Shown: positions 7,841 through 16,953 of the stretch, in pieces
Position numbering within the stretch: position 1 is the stretch's first letter
Layout: every line of letters starts with the position of its first letter
Assembly (NCBI GenBank): GCA_937927685.1
Contig: CALBSC010000078.1
Coordinates: 124,001-188,000, forward strand
Length of the DNA stretch: 64,000 bases
Reading direction: 5' to 3'
From: an uncultured Burkholderiales bacterium
Lineage (GTDB): Bacteria > Pseudomonadota > Gammaproteobacteria > Burkholderiales > Burkholderiaceae_C
Notes under the pieces: generated by a model
Database searches by the model: none
The model's input: only the letters and a program-made list of their open reading frames with translations
What the model was told of the DNA's origin: nothing
Translations under genes and position numbers: made by a program

Positions 7841-10800
7841 TTAGGGGCGAACCTGCCCGCTGTCTGACGCTGCGGGGAGGCCCAGCCACCGGCGTTTGAA
7901 CCAGTTGGCCAGGTCGTCCAGGTAGCAGTACACCACGGGCACCACCACCAGGGTCAGCAGGGAGGAGGTGATCACCCCACCAATCACGGCCTGCCCCATG
8001 GGGGCGCGCTGCTCCGAGCCCTCGGTCAGGGCAAAGGCCAGCGGCACCATGCCGAAGATCATGGCCAGGGTGGTCATCAGGATGGGGCGCAAGCGCACGC
8101 GGGCGGCCAGTAGCAAGGCCTCGTGGCGGGGCAGACCGGCGACGGGTTGCCCCTTCGCATCGGTGTGGTCCTCGCGCGAGCGGATGGCGAAATCCACCAG
8201 CAGGATGGCGTTTTTGGTCACCAGGCCCATGAGCATCACCACCCCGATGATTGAGAACATGGACAAGGTGGAGCGGAACAGCATGAGCGCGAGCACCACC
8301 CCGATCAGGGTCAAGGGCAGCGAGGTCATCAGGGCCAGGGGCTGCAGGAAGCTCTTGAACTGGCTGGCCAGGATCATGTAGATGAAGATGATGGCCAGCG
8401 CCAGGGCCGACACCGCATAGCCAAACGACTCCTGCATGTTCTTGGTGGAACCGCCGAACTGGTAGCGGTAGCCCGAGGGCAGGTTCAGTTCGGTCATCAT
8501 GCGGCGGATGTCGGCGGAAATTTCGCCGGTGGAGCGGCCCAGGGCATTGGCGCTGAAGGTGATCTCGCGCATCAGGTCGCGCCGGTTGATCTGGTTGGGG
8601 CCGGTGTCCTCTTTGACGCGGGCCACCTGGTTGAGCTTGACCACACGGCTCGCCCCATCGGTGGCGGTGGCCACCGGAAAGGGAAGCCGCTCCAGGTCCT
8701 CGGGGGTGTTGCGGGCCGCGGGCGCCAGGCGCACATTGACGTCGTAGGTCTGGTCGTCGGCGGCACGCCAGTTGCCCACGGTTTGCCCGGCCACCAGGTT
8801 GCGCAACTGGGCGCCGATGCTGCCCACATTGAGGCCCAGGTCGGCGGCGGCTTCGCGTTGCACGTCCACGCGGAAGGTGGGCTTGTCGGGCTTGAGGGTG
8901 GAGTCGACATCGACGGCGCCCGGAATCTGCCGCAACTGCTCGACGATGCGGGTGTTCAGTCGCCCGAGCTCGGCCAGGTCGGTGCCCATCACCGAAAACT
9001 CGATCTGCTTGTTGCCACCCACCGAGTCGATCTGCCCGATGTGGGTCACGGTGATGCCCGGCACCTGGGCCAGCCGCGCACGCCACGCGACGGACAGGTC
9101 GTCGATGCTGCGTTGTCGCTGGTGACGGTCCACCAGCCGGATGTAGAGGCTCGCGTAGCTTTTGCCGTTGGCGTTACCGGTGTTGAGGGTGGCCAGCGTG
9201 TAGCGCACCTCGGGTGACTCGCGCAGGATGTCGGCGACCTGTCGCGCCTTGGCTTCGGTGGCTTCCAGCGACGAGCCCATGGGGGTGTTGAAGTTGAGGT
9301 TGGTCTCGGAGTAATCGGCCTTGGGCACAAACTCGGTGCCCAGCAGCGGGACCAGCACGATGCTGCCCACAAAGGTGGCCGCCGCCAGCCCCAGGGTGGC
9401 CAAGGGGTGCACCAGGGCCCAGCGCAGCACACGCTGATAAGCACCTGCCAGCCGTTCGGTGGCGCCTTCAAACCAGGCCGTCAGCCGACCGATGGTGCGG
9501 TCGTAGCGGCTGTGCCCCGCAGCCGCCTGATTGCGGTGGATGCTGGGATCGTGCCAGACGCTGGAGAGCATGGGGTCGAGCGTGAAACTCACGAACATCG
9601 AGATCAGCACCGCAGCCACGATGGTGATGCCGAATTCGTGGAAGAACTTACCGATGATGCCCTGCATGAAACCGATGGGCAGAAACACCGCCACGATGGA
9701 GAAGGTGGTGGCCAGCACCGCCAGGCCTATCTCCTGGGTGCCGTCCAGGGCCGCCTGGTAGGACGACTTGCCCATCTGCACATGGCGCACGATGTTCTCG
9801 CGCACCACGATGGCATCGTCAATCAACAGGCCCACGCACAGCGAGAGCGCCATCAGCGTCACCATGTTGATGGTGAAGCCAAAGATGTACATGAATAGAA
9901 AGGTGCCGATGATGGCAATCGGCAGCGTGAGACCGGTGATGACGGTGGAGCGCCACGAGTTGAGAAACAGGAACACGATCAGCACCGTCAGCAGCGCGCC
10001 TTCTACCAGCGTGCGGCGCACGTTGTTGACCGACACGCGGATCATGCGCGAGCCGTCGTACACGGGTTCGAGCCGCACGCCCGGGGGCAGTTGCGCGCGC
10101 ATCGTCTCGGTGAGACGGTTCAGGCCATCGATGACATCGATGGTGTTTTCGTCCTGCGACTTTTGAACCGACAGCAGCAACGTGCGTTCCCCGTTGTACA
10201 GCGCCAGATTCTCCAGTTCCTGGGGGCCGTCGTTCACCGTGGCCACTTGCGAGAGGCGGACCACGCTGGTGCCGCGCCGCGCCACGATGATCTGGCCAAA
10301 GTCTTCGGGGCGCAGCATGCGGGCCTGCACCTGGATCACGCGGTCCTGGCTCAGCGAGCGGATCGCGCCCACCGGCACGTCCTGGTTTTCCGAGCGCACC
10401 GCGTTGACGACCTGTTCCGAACTCACACCCAGGGCCTCCATGGCCTGCGGGTTGAGGTACAGGTTGATCTCGCGTTTGGTGCCACCCACCAGGGTGACTG
10501 AGCCCACGCCGCGCACGTTCTCCAGGCGCTTCTTGAGCACCTGATCGGCCCAGTTGGTGAGTTCCACGGCCGAGGGCGCCTGGCCCTGGGCGGTGGCCGC
10601 ATCGGGCAGGACCGCCATCGACCAGATGGCGCGACTCGAGGGATCAAAGCGCAGGATGCGCGGCTCTTTCACCTCGGTGCGCAGCAAGGGGCGCACCAGT
10701 CCCACTTTCTCGCGCACATCGTCGGCCGCCTTGCGGCCGTTGATGTGGAGCTGGAACTCGATCACCACCACCGACTGGCCTTCGTAGCTGCGTGAGATGA

Positions 10801-11038
10801 GCGAGTTGATGCCGGCGATCGAGTTGACGCCTTCCTCGATTTTTTTACTGACCTCGGTCTCGACGATCTCGGGCGAGGCACCGGGGTATTCGGTGGTGAT
10901 CACCACCACCGGGAAGTCGATGTTGGGGAACTGGTCGATCTGCAGCCGCTGGTAGGCAAACAGGCCCAGCACCACGAAGGCGGCCATCACCATCGTGGCA
11001 AAAACGGGGTTGCGCAGGCTGACGCGGGTGAACCACAT
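7841..11038 (-). CDS. efflux RND transporter permease subunit
   Basis: A 1065-residue inner-membrane proton-driven pump of the AcrB/MdtC/MexB family. TM1 is at residues 10-30 and the first periplasmic pore/docking domain covers about 35-330. The TM2-6 block contains L-C-V-G-L-L-I-D-D-A-I-V-V-R-E-N (proton-relay Asp pair near 405). The second periplasmic domain is at 560-860 and TM7-12 follow. The opening M-W-F-T-R-V-S-L-R-N-P-V-F-A-T-M and the S-L-x-P-L-A-L-M-T-S-L-P-L-T-L-I-G segment are canonical. Three bases separate it from the adaptor gene. The substrate cannot be read from the sequence. Confidence 0.96.
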   Translation of the reverse strand: MWFTRVSLRNPVFATMVMAAFVVLGLFAYQRLQIDQFPNIDFPVVVITTEYPGASPEIVETEVSKKIEEGVNSIAGINSLISRSYEGQSVVVIEFQLHINGRKAADDVREKVGLVRPLLRTEVKEPRILRFDPSSRAIWSMAVLPDAATAQGQAPSAVELTNWADQVLKKRLENVRGVGSVTLVGGTKREINLYLNPQAMEALGVSSEQVVNAVRSENQDVPVGAIRSLSQDRVIQVQARMLRPEDFGQIIVARRGTSVVRLSQVATVNDGPQELENLALYNGERTLLLSVQKSQDENTIDVIDGLNRLTETMRAQLPPGVRLEPVYDGSRMIRVSVNNVRRTLVEGALLTVLIVFLFLNSWRSTVITGLTLPIAIIGTFLFMYIFGFTINMVTLMALSLCVGLLIDDAIVVRENIVRHVQMGKSSYQAALDGTQEIGLAVLATTFSIVAVFLPIGFMQGIIGKFFHEFGITIVAAVLISMFVSFTLDPMLSSVWHDPSIHRNQAAAGHSRYDRTIGRLTAWFEGATERLAGAYQRVLRWALVHPLATLGLAAATFVGSIVLVPLLGTEFVPKADYSETNLNFNTPMGSSLEATEAKARQVADILRESPEVRYTLATLNTGNANGKSYASLYIRLVDRHQRQRSIDDLSVAWRARLAQVPGITVTHIGQIDSVGGNKQIEFSVMGTDLAELGRLNTRIVEQLRQIPGAVDVDSTLKPDKPTFRVDVQREAAADLGLNVGSIGAQLRNLVAGQTVGNWRAADDQTYDVNVRLAPAARNTPEDLERLPFPVATATDGASRVVKLNQVARVKEDTGPNQINRRDLMREITFSANALGRSTGEISADIRRMMTELNLPSGYRYQFGGSTKNMQESFGYAVSALALAIIFIYMILASQFKSFLQPLALMTSLPLTLIGVVLALMLFRSTLSMFSIIGVVMLMGLVTKNAILLVDFAIRSREDHTDAKGQPVAGLPRHEALLLAARVRLRPILMTTLAMIFGMVPLAFALTEGSEQRAPMGQAVIGGVITSSLLTLVVVPVVYCYLDDLANWFKRRWLGLPAASDSGQVRP

Positions 11039-11041
11039 GGC

Positions 11042-12175
11042 TCAGCGACCCTGGGTGATCTGCACGGCCAGGCCAGGGCGCAATCCGCCGACCGAGCCGG
11101 CCAGTACCTGGGTGCCGGCGTCGATGCCGATGACCTCCACCCAGGTCTCGGCCAGTGGCAGATCGAGGCGCGAGCCGCGCAGCCCCAGTTGCACGGTGCG
11201 GTGCACCACCTGGGCGTTGTCCACCACCTGTACATAAGGTTGCGAGCGGTCGGTGCGCACGCTGCTGAGCGGCACGGCCAGCACCTCGCGCACGTCGGTG
11301 CCGATCACGCCTTGCGCAAACAGTCCCTGCCGCAGCCCGGCCTCACCTTGCAACTGCAGATAGGCCAGCACGCTGCGGCTGCCCACCTGGGCGCTCGGGT
11401 TGATGCGCTGCACGCGAGCGACCACCGCGTCGGGGCGTCCCTCGACCTGCAAGCGTGCGGTCTGACCCACGCGCACGCCCACGGAATCGGCGGCACTCAG
11501 GGTGGCTTCGAGTTCCAGATGCGCCAGGTTCACCAGTTCGAGCACGCGGGCGTCGATGGCCATGCGTTCCCCGGGCTGGGCCAACCGGGCCGACACCACC
11601 CCGGAGAAGGGGGCTTTCAGCACCGAGTCATCCAGCGATTTGCGTGCCACATCGGCGCCGGCCTGGGCTGCGCGGAATGTGGCTTGTGCCGACTGCAAGG
11701 TGGCGAGCGAGGTGTCGAGGGCCGTCTTGGAAATAAAGCCCTGATCCACCAGTGCGCGGTTGTTGTCGAACTGGCGTTGGGCAATGTCGATCTGCGAGCG
11801 TGCCGCTTCTGCCTGCTCTTCGGCCTGGCGCAAGCGGCGCTGGAACTCGGTGGGATCGATGCGCGCGAGCACCTGACCGGACAGGACGCTGTCGCCCTCG
11901 CGCACCTGCAGGTCCATCAGTTCGCCGGCCACGCGTGCCCTGACCACGGCCGACTGCACCGCGCGCAAGGTTCCCGAGACCGGCAAGCCTTGTTGCAAGC
12001 GTTGCGGTGCTGTCATGGTGATGTCCGAGCGGGCAATTTCGATGTGCTGGGTGGCGGTGGCACTGGCAGTGGCTGGCGGGGTGGGGGACGGCTTGCGCCC
12101 GAAGAGCAGGGCAGCGCCCACCACGACGGCCACAACGCCCAGGGCGACCAGCAGGGAAGTGCGTGAGAGTTTCAT
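11042..12175 (-). CDS. efflux RND transporter periplasmic adaptor (membrane fusion protein)
   Basis: A 377-residue HlyD/AcrA-type adaptor that bridges the RND pump and TolC. An N-terminal membrane anchor at residues 8-26 is followed by a lipoyl-type half motif (V-R-A-R-V-A-G-E-L and V-R-E-G-D-S-V). Next come a coiled-coil hairpin at about 110-180, the second lipoyl half (A-P-F-S-G-V-V-S) and a beta-barrel. There is no lipobox, so it is anchored by a TM helix. The ATG overlaps the tetR stop (ATGA), so the two are translationally coupled. Confidence 0.94.
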   Translation of the reverse strand: MKLSRTSLLVALGVVAVVVGAALLFGRKPSPTPPATASATATQHIEIARSDITMTAPQRLQQGLPVSGTLRAVQSAVVRARVAGELMDLQVREGDSVLSGQVLARIDPTEFQRRLRQAEEQAEAARSQIDIAQRQFDNNRALVDQGFISKTALDTSLATLQSAQATFRAAQAGADVARKSLDDSVLKAPFSGVVSARLAQPGERMAIDARVLELVNLAHLELEATLSAADSVGVRVGQTARLQVEGRPDAVVARVQRINPSAQVGSRSVLAYLQLQGEAGLRQGLFAQGVIGTDVREVLAVPLSSVRTDRSQPYVQVVDNAQVVHRTVQLGLRGSRLDLPLAETWVEVIGIDAGTQVLAGSVGGLRPGLAVQITQGR

Positions 12176-12846
12176 GAGGCAGCAGGGGTCACAAGCCCGT
12201 GGAGTAACAAGTCCACGTGGGACATCAAAAAAGCCAGCGGATCGAACGAGGCATCCTGTGGCGTACAGGGGACGATGGAGTGTCGCCAGGTCATCACAAA
12301 GACCATGGCACTGACCAGGCTCATCACCGCTTGCGGGACCTCGATCGCGCGAAACTCGCCCCGGTCGATGCCGCGTTGCAGGATCCGGCCCAGCAACTCG
12401 CGACCGGGTTGCACCACCGAGGTCTGGTAATAGGCGGCAATTTCAGGGAAATTGTGGGATTCGCTCAGCACCAACTTGGTGAGCCCGCCCGCGGGTGTGT
12501 TGCCAATGCGCGCCCACCAGGATTGCAAGCCACTGCGCAGCAGGGCTTCGGTGGGGCCTTGAAAGTCCTCGAACTCCTGGCCCATGGCCAGGAAATGGTC
12601 GACCAGCCGCGTGCGGATGACTTCCCGAAACAGGTCTTCCTTGGACTGGAAATACAGAAACAGGGTGCCCTTGGACACGCCAGCCCGGGCCGCCACCTCT
12701 TCCGAGCGGGTGGCCGAAAAGCCCTTCTCGACAAACAGCTCCAGCGCGGCCTGGATCAGCTCGCCCGGACGCGCCTCCTTGCGGCGTTCACGTCGCGTAA
12801 TGGGCGGGGCCTCCGGGGCATCAGGGGACAGCGAAACTGTGGACAT
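12172..12846 (-). CDS. TetR/AcrR family transcriptional regulator
   Basis: A 224-residue repressor. The N-terminal helix-turn-helix spans residues about 25-70 (AALELFVEKGFSATRSEEVA, then A-R-A-G-V-S-K-G-T-L-F-L-Y-F-Q-S-K-E), followed by an all-helical ligand domain with a TetR_C-type end. It heads the efflux operon and overlaps the adaptor by four bases, so it most likely represses its own operon until an exported compound binds. The start at 12846 is chosen because the upstream frame has no homology and a promoter-operator lies just before it. No Shine-Dalgarno sequence is visible there. Confidence 0.93.
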   Translation of the reverse strand: MSTVSLSPDAPEAPPITRRERRKEARPGELIQAALELFVEKGFSATRSEEVAARAGVSKGTLFLYFQSKEDLFREVIRTRLVDHFLAMGQEFEDFQGPTEALLRSGLQSWWARIGNTPAGGLTKLVLSESHNFPEIAAYYQTSVVQPGRELLGRILQRGIDRGEFRAIEVPQAVMSLVSAMVFVMTWRHSIVPCTPQDASFDPLAFLMSHVDLLLHGLVTPAAS

Positions 12847-12853
12847 ATTAATG

Positions 12854-12897
12854 ACTGATTGGTTAGTAATGTACGCCGTCCGGTGCTGCATCGTCAA
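12854..12897 (-). promoter_or_regulatory. tetR-efflux operon promoter with TetR-type operator
   Basis: On the minus strand a -35 TTGACG (12897-12892) is followed after 18 bases by -10 TACATT (12873-12868). Immediately downstream is an imperfect palindrome, ACTAACCAATCAGT (12867-12854), of the kind recognised by AcrR/TetR repressors. An operator abutting the -10 element fits negative autoregulation. The leader would be only about 15 bases. Confidence 0.6.
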
Positions 12898-12948
12898 GTT
12901 GATGGCCGCCTGCCGGCGCGGGCATGAAGGCCGAATTAAGATGCCGGC

Positions 12949-13485
12949 ATGACTGAGCGCACGATCACACTGGGTGGGGGCTGCTTCTGGTGCACAGAGG
13001 CGGTGTTTGTACGTGTCCGGGGTGTCCTGGATGTGGAGTCGGGATATTGCAACGGCCAGGTACCCAACCCGACCTACGAGCAGGTGTGCGAGGGCAATAC
13101 GGGGCACGTGGAGGTGGTGCGGTTGCGCTATGACGACCGCGTGATCGATCTGCGCAGCCTGCTCGAGATCTTTTTCACCGTGCACGACCCCACCACGCTG
13201 AACCGCCAGGGCAATGATGTCGGCACCCAGTACCGCAGTGGCATCTACACCGAGTCGGAGGAGGATGCCGAGCAGGCGCGTTCCTTCATCCAGGCGCTGT
13301 CACAGGCGCGGGCCTATGCATCGCCCATCGTCACGGAGGTGCAGCCGCTCGCGATGTACTCCGCGGCCGAGGCCTACCACCAGGACTACTTCGAGCACCA
13401 CCCGAACCAGGGCTACTGCGCCTTTGTGGTGGCGCCCAAGGTGCTCAAGCTGGAAAAGGCGTTTGCCCGCTGGGTGAAAGACTGA
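12949..13485 (+). CDS. msrA: peptide-methionine (S)-S-oxide reductase
   Basis: A 178-residue MsrA that reduces methionine-S-sulfoxide in proteins. The catalytic GGCFWCTE motif is at residues 9-16 with Cys11 as nucleophile, and Y-C-N-G-Q-V, G-H-V-E-V-V and G-T-Q-Y-R-S-G-I-Y follow in family order. No second MsrB domain is fused. It is divergent from the tetR regulator across about 100 bases and ends convergently with pdxH. Confidence 0.96.
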   Translation: MTERTITLGGGCFWCTEAVFVRVRGVLDVESGYCNGQVPNPTYEQVCEGNTGHVEVVRLRYDDRVIDLRSLLEIFFTVHDPTTLNRQGNDVGTQYRSGIYTESEEDAEQARSFIQALSQARAYASPIVTEVQPLAMYSAAEAYHQDYFEHHPNQGYCAFVVAPKVLKLEKAFARWVKD

Positions 13486-13536
13486 GCGCCGGACACCAGG
13501 ACAGTCTGCGCCGCAGGGGGCTGCCAGGACCGCGCA

Positions 13537-14187
13537 TCAAGGCGCGAGGCGCTCGCGAACCCAGGCGGTTGCTTCAGGGGGGGCACCGTCTCGGCGGTAA
13601 CGCAGCCGGTCGTGCAGCCGGCTCTTGCGGCCTTGCCAGAATTCCCAACGCTCGGGCACCAGGCGGTAGCCCCCCCAGTGCGGCGGACGAGGCGGTTGCA
13701 ACAGGAATTGCGCGCCATACTTCGCTGCATTGGTGACCAGCACGGTCCGCGACGGGATGACCTGGCTTTGCGGGCTGGCCCACGCGCCAATGCGTGAGTC
13801 CAGCGGGCGGCTGCGGTAGTACTCGTCGCTGTCGTGCGCGTCCACTTTCTCCACCCGGCCCTCGATGCGCACCACGCGCTCCAACTCCACCCAGTGAAAC
13901 TGCAAGGCGGCATACGGGTTGCCCGCGAGTTCCTGCCCTTTGCGGCTGTCGTAGTTTGTGAACCACACCAGGCCGCGCGCATCGCACCCCTTGAGCAGCA
14001 CCACACGCGTGCTCGGACGCAAGTCAGGGCCCACGGTGGCCAGGGTCATGGCGGTGGGCTCGGGCAGCTGGGACTGCATGGCTTCGTCCAGCCACTGCTG
14101 GAACTGATGCAAGGGGTCGGCGTGGGACGCCGACTCGTCGAGTTCGGCGCGTTCGTAACTTTTGCGGATGTCGGCCAGTGAAGTCAT
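13537..14187 (-). CDS. pdxH: pyridoxamine/pyridoxine 5'-phosphate oxidase
   Basis: A 216-residue FMN enzyme that forms pyridoxal 5'-phosphate. The N-terminal I-R-K-S-Y-E-R is standard. R-V-V-L-L-K-G-C-D-A-R-G and F-T-N-Y-D-S-R-K-G-x-E-L line the FMN site, and the C-terminal W-E-F-W-Q-G-R-x-S-R-L-H-D-R signature is present. It lies downstream of the octamer repeat that follows the rraA-like gene, on the same strand. Confidence 0.96.
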   Translation of the reverse strand: MTSLADIRKSYERAELDESASHADPLHQFQQWLDEAMQSQLPEPTAMTLATVGPDLRPSTRVVLLKGCDARGLVWFTNYDSRKGQELAGNPYAALQFHWVELERVVRIEGRVEKVDAHDSDEYYRSRPLDSRIGAWASPQSQVIPSRTVLVTNAAKYGAQFLLQPPRPPHWGGYRLVPERWEFWQGRKSRLHDRLRYRRDGAPPEATAWVRERLAP

Positions 14188-14242
14188 GGTGGCATCTTAA
14201 TGCAGCCTCGACAGGTTTTGGGGTTGTGTTCCCCGCATGACG

Positions 14243-14306
14243 CGACCCAGCGACCCAGCGACTCAGCGACCCAGCGACTCAGCGATTCAGCGCTCTAACG
14301 CTCTAA
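14243..14306. repeat. eight-copy 8-bp tandem repeat
   Basis: Eight consecutive octamers: CGACCCAG twice, CGACTCAG, CGACCCAG, CGACTCAG, CGATTCAG, then CGCTCTAA twice. The array fills most of the gap between the rraA-like gene and pdxH. The last unit contains the TAG stop of the minus-strand rraA-like gene. As an 8-bp array it could change copy number by slippage. It lies at the 3' edge of one gene and about 55 bases upstream of the next. Confidence 0.9.
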
Positions 14307-15019
14307 CGCCCCTTGGCTTTGCGCCAGGCCTCGAAATCCAGTCTGGACTGTTCCTCGGTGGGTGGGTACAGGCCCAGAATGGTGCGACCCTCCAGCACCT
14401 TCTCGGTGACAAAGTCCTCGAAGGCGGTCATCTCGGTGGCTTCATGGGCGATCTCATCGGCCAGGTGTGCCGGGATCACCACCACGCCTTCCCGGTCGCC
14501 CACCATCACATCCCCCGGGAACACCGCCACGTCACCACAACCGATGGGCACGTTGATGTCCATGGCCTGGTGCAGTGTGAGGTTGGTGGGGGCGGAGGGG
14601 CGGCTGTGGTACGCCGGAAAATCCATCTCGGCAATTTCAGGCGAGTCACGGAACCCGCCGTCGGTGACGACGCCCGCACAGCCGCGCACCTGGAGCCGCG
14701 TGATCAGGATGGAGCCGGCCGAAGCCGCGCGCGGGTTCTTGCGGCTGTCAAACACCATCACCGCCCCGGGCGGGCATTGCTCGACGGCCACCCGCTGCGG
14801 GTGGCTGCGGTCCTGGAACACGCTGATGGGGTTGAGGTCTTCGCGCGCCGGGATGTAGCGCAACGTGAAGGCCTCGCCCACCATGTTGGGCAGTTGGCCG
14901 TTGAGCGGACGCACGTCCTGGATGAACTGGTTGCGCAGTCCGCGTTTGAACAGGGCGGTGCACAGCGTGGCGGTGCTGACCTTGCGCAGTTGCTCGCGGG
15001 TGGAGGGGGTGAGTGCCAT
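14303..15019 (-). CDS. RraA-like protein (demethylmenaquinone methyltransferase/aldolase fold)
   Basis: A 238-residue member of the RraA/HMG-aldolase superfamily. The segment G-G-F-R-D-S-P-E-I and the G-D-V-M-V-G-D-R-E-G-V-V-V-I-P stretch are the family signature. Members are either RNase E inhibitors or metal-dependent aldolases/decarboxylases. Here it lies 11 bases behind an aldonate dehydratase gene, which favours a role in sugar-acid or hydroxy-oxo-acid metabolism. The start at 15019 is chosen because the longer frame would overlap the dehydratase. The stop codon lies in the octamer repeat. Confidence 0.85.
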   Translation of the reverse strand: MALTPSTREQLRKVSTATLCTALFKRGLRNQFIQDVRPLNGQLPNMVGEAFTLRYIPAREDLNPISVFQDRSHPQRVAVEQCPPGAVMVFDSRKNPRAASAGSILITRLQVRGCAGVVTDGGFRDSPEIAEMDFPAYHSRPSAPTNLTLHQAMDINVPIGCGDVAVFPGDVMVGDREGVVVIPAHLADEIAHEATEMTAFEDFVTEKVLEGRTILGLYPPTEEQSRLDFEAWRKAKGR

Positions 15020-15030
15020 GAGGAGGCCTT

Positions 15031-16776
15031 TCAGAAAATGACCGGCTCGCTCACCGGCGCGCCGAAACTGGTTTCCAGGTAATCGAAGTCGCAACCCTCA
15101 TGCGCCTGCATGATGTGCTGGCTGAACATGTGGCCGTAGCCGCGCTCGAAGCGCTTGGGCAGGGGCTGCCAGGCCGCTTTGCGGCGCGCGAGCTCAGCAT
15201 CCGACACCTCCATGTGGATGCGACGGGCCGGAATGTCGATGGTGATCATGTCGCCGTTTTGCACCAGGGCCAGGGGTCCGCCGATGTACGACTCGGGCGA
15301 CACGTGCAGCACGCAGGCGCCATAGCTCGTGCCGCTCATGCGTGCGTCGCTGATGCGCAGCATGTCGCGCACACCCTGCTTCACCAGCTTGGTGGGAATG
15401 GGCACCATGCCCCACTCGGGCATCCCGGGTCCGCCTTGCGGTCCGGCGTTGCGCAGGATGATGACGTGGTCTTCGGTGACGTCCAGGATCGGGTCGTCAA
15501 TGGCTTTCTTGAGGCTGGGGTAGTCGTCAAACACCATCGCCGGGCCGGTGTGCTGCTGGTACTTGGCGCTGCAGGCGCTGGGCTTGATCACACAACCGTC
15601 CGGCGCCAGGTTGCCGCGCAAGACGGCCAGTGCGCCCTCCTGGTAGATCGGTTGGCTGAGCGGGCGAATCACGTCGTCGTTGTAGACCTCGGCGCCTTCC
15701 AGGTTCTCGCCGGTGGTTTTGCCGGTGACGGTGAGCGCGTCCAGGTGCAGCAGACCGCCATCGCGCAGTCGGCTCATCAACCCCTTCATGCCGCCCGCGT
15801 AATAGAAATCTTCCATCAGGTAGGTGTCGCCGCTGGGGCGGATGTTGGCGATCACCGGCACCTTGCGGCTGAAGGCGTCGAAGTCGTCCAGCGTGAGCGC
15901 GCAGTGCGCACCGGCGCGGCGCGACATGGCCACCAGGTGGATGATGGCATTGGTGGAGCAGCCTTCGGCCATGGCCACGGCCAGGGCGTTTTCAAAATTC
16001 TTGCGGGTGAGGATGCGCGCGGGCGTGAGGTCTTCCCACACCATGTCGACGATGCGGCGACCGCAGGCTGCACCCATGCGGGCGTGGTTGGCGTCCACCG
16101 CGGGAATGCTGGAGGCGCCCGGCAGTGCCAGGCCCAGGGCCTCGGTGATGCCCATCATGGTGGCGGCGGTGCCCATCACCATGCAGGTGCCGGCGCTGCG
16201 CGCAATGCCGGCTTCCACTTCCATCCACTGGGTTTGCGTGATGTTGCCGGCACGGCGTTCGTCCCAGTACTTGAAGGCGTCCGAGCCCGAGCCCAGCGTC
16301 TTGCCTTTCCAGTTGCCGCGCAGCATCGGGCCGGCGGGCAGGTAGATGGCGGGGATGCCCATGGAGAGCGCGCCCATCAGCAAGCCGGGGGTGGTCTTGT
16401 CGCAACCGCCCATGAGCACCGCGCCATCGATGGGGTGGCTGCGCAGCAACTCCTCGGCTTCGATCGCCAGCAGGTTGCGGTAGAGCATGGTGGTGGGTTT
16501 GACAAAGTTCTCGGCCAGCGAGATGGCCGGCAACTCCAGGGGAAAACCGCCGGCTTGCAGGATGCCGCGTTTGACGTCTTCCACCCGCTCCTTGAAGTGC
16601 GAGTGGCAGTTGTTGATGTCGCTCCAGGTGTTGAGCACGGCGATCACCGGCTTGCCCTGCCAGTCGCTGTGGTCGTAGCCCATCTGCATGGCGCGCGAGC
16701 GGTGGCCGAAGGAGCGGAAATCGTCGGGGGCGAACCAGCGGGCGCTGCGCAACTGGTCGTAGGTCTTGCGAGTCAT
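15031..16776 (-). CDS. IlvD/Edd family dehydratase, probable L-arabinonate dehydratase
   Basis: A 581-residue iron-sulfur dehydratase that removes water from an aldonic acid to give a 2-keto-3-deoxy acid. The cluster cysteines are visible in N-T-W-S-D-I-N-N-C-H, M-G-G-C-D-K-T-T-P and A-G-T-C-M-V-M-G-T-A. The R-S-A-R-W-F-A-P-D-D start and overall length match the sugar-acid (AraC/XylD/gluconate) branch rather than dihydroxy-acid dehydratase. Together with kdgK, dgoK and the aldolase nearby it should feed KDG/KDGal-type intermediates into central metabolism. The exact sugar acid is inferred only from family resemblance. Confidence 0.88.
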   Translation of the reverse strand: MTRKTYDQLRSARWFAPDDFRSFGHRSRAMQMGYDHSDWQGKPVIAVLNTWSDINNCHSHFKERVEDVKRGILQAGGFPLELPAISLAENFVKPTTMLYRNLLAIEAEELLRSHPIDGAVLMGGCDKTTPGLLMGALSMGIPAIYLPAGPMLRGNWKGKTLGSGSDAFKYWDERRAGNITQTQWMEVEAGIARSAGTCMVMGTAATMMGITEALGLALPGASSIPAVDANHARMGAACGRRIVDMVWEDLTPARILTRKNFENALAVAMAEGCSTNAIIHLVAMSRRAGAHCALTLDDFDAFSRKVPVIANIRPSGDTYLMEDFYYAGGMKGLMSRLRDGGLLHLDALTVTGKTTGENLEGAEVYNDDVIRPLSQPIYQEGALAVLRGNLAPDGCVIKPSACSAKYQQHTGPAMVFDDYPSLKKAIDDPILDVTEDHVIILRNAGPQGGPGMPEWGMVPIPTKLVKQGVRDMLRISDARMSGTSYGACVLHVSPESYIGGPLALVQNGDMITIDIPARRIHMEVSDAELARRKAAWQPLPKRFERGYGHMFSQHIMQAHEGCDFDYLETSFGAPVSEPVIF

Positions 16777-16953
16777 GGTGGGTTTTCTCGGAGAGATCAG
16801 GAAGACAAGCCGCGAGCATAGTCGAACTGGCGCAGTCGCCGGGTGTGGATTTCCAGTAGGCGGGGACTCGCACGGGACAGGCGGGCGCGCCATCCTTCGT
16901 CGCCAGGCCAGGCAGCGGTCATGACGGCGGCGACACGGCTAAGATGGCCGCCC

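Noticed and set aside
7797..9086. Upstream extension of pcm into the RND gene
   Set aside because: The extension is low-complexity Arg/Pro/Gly sequence within another gene; homology starts at 7796.
15100..16821. 573-codon open frame opposite the aldonate dehydratase
   Set aside because: Shadow frame of a clearly conserved gene with no start signal or domain of its own.
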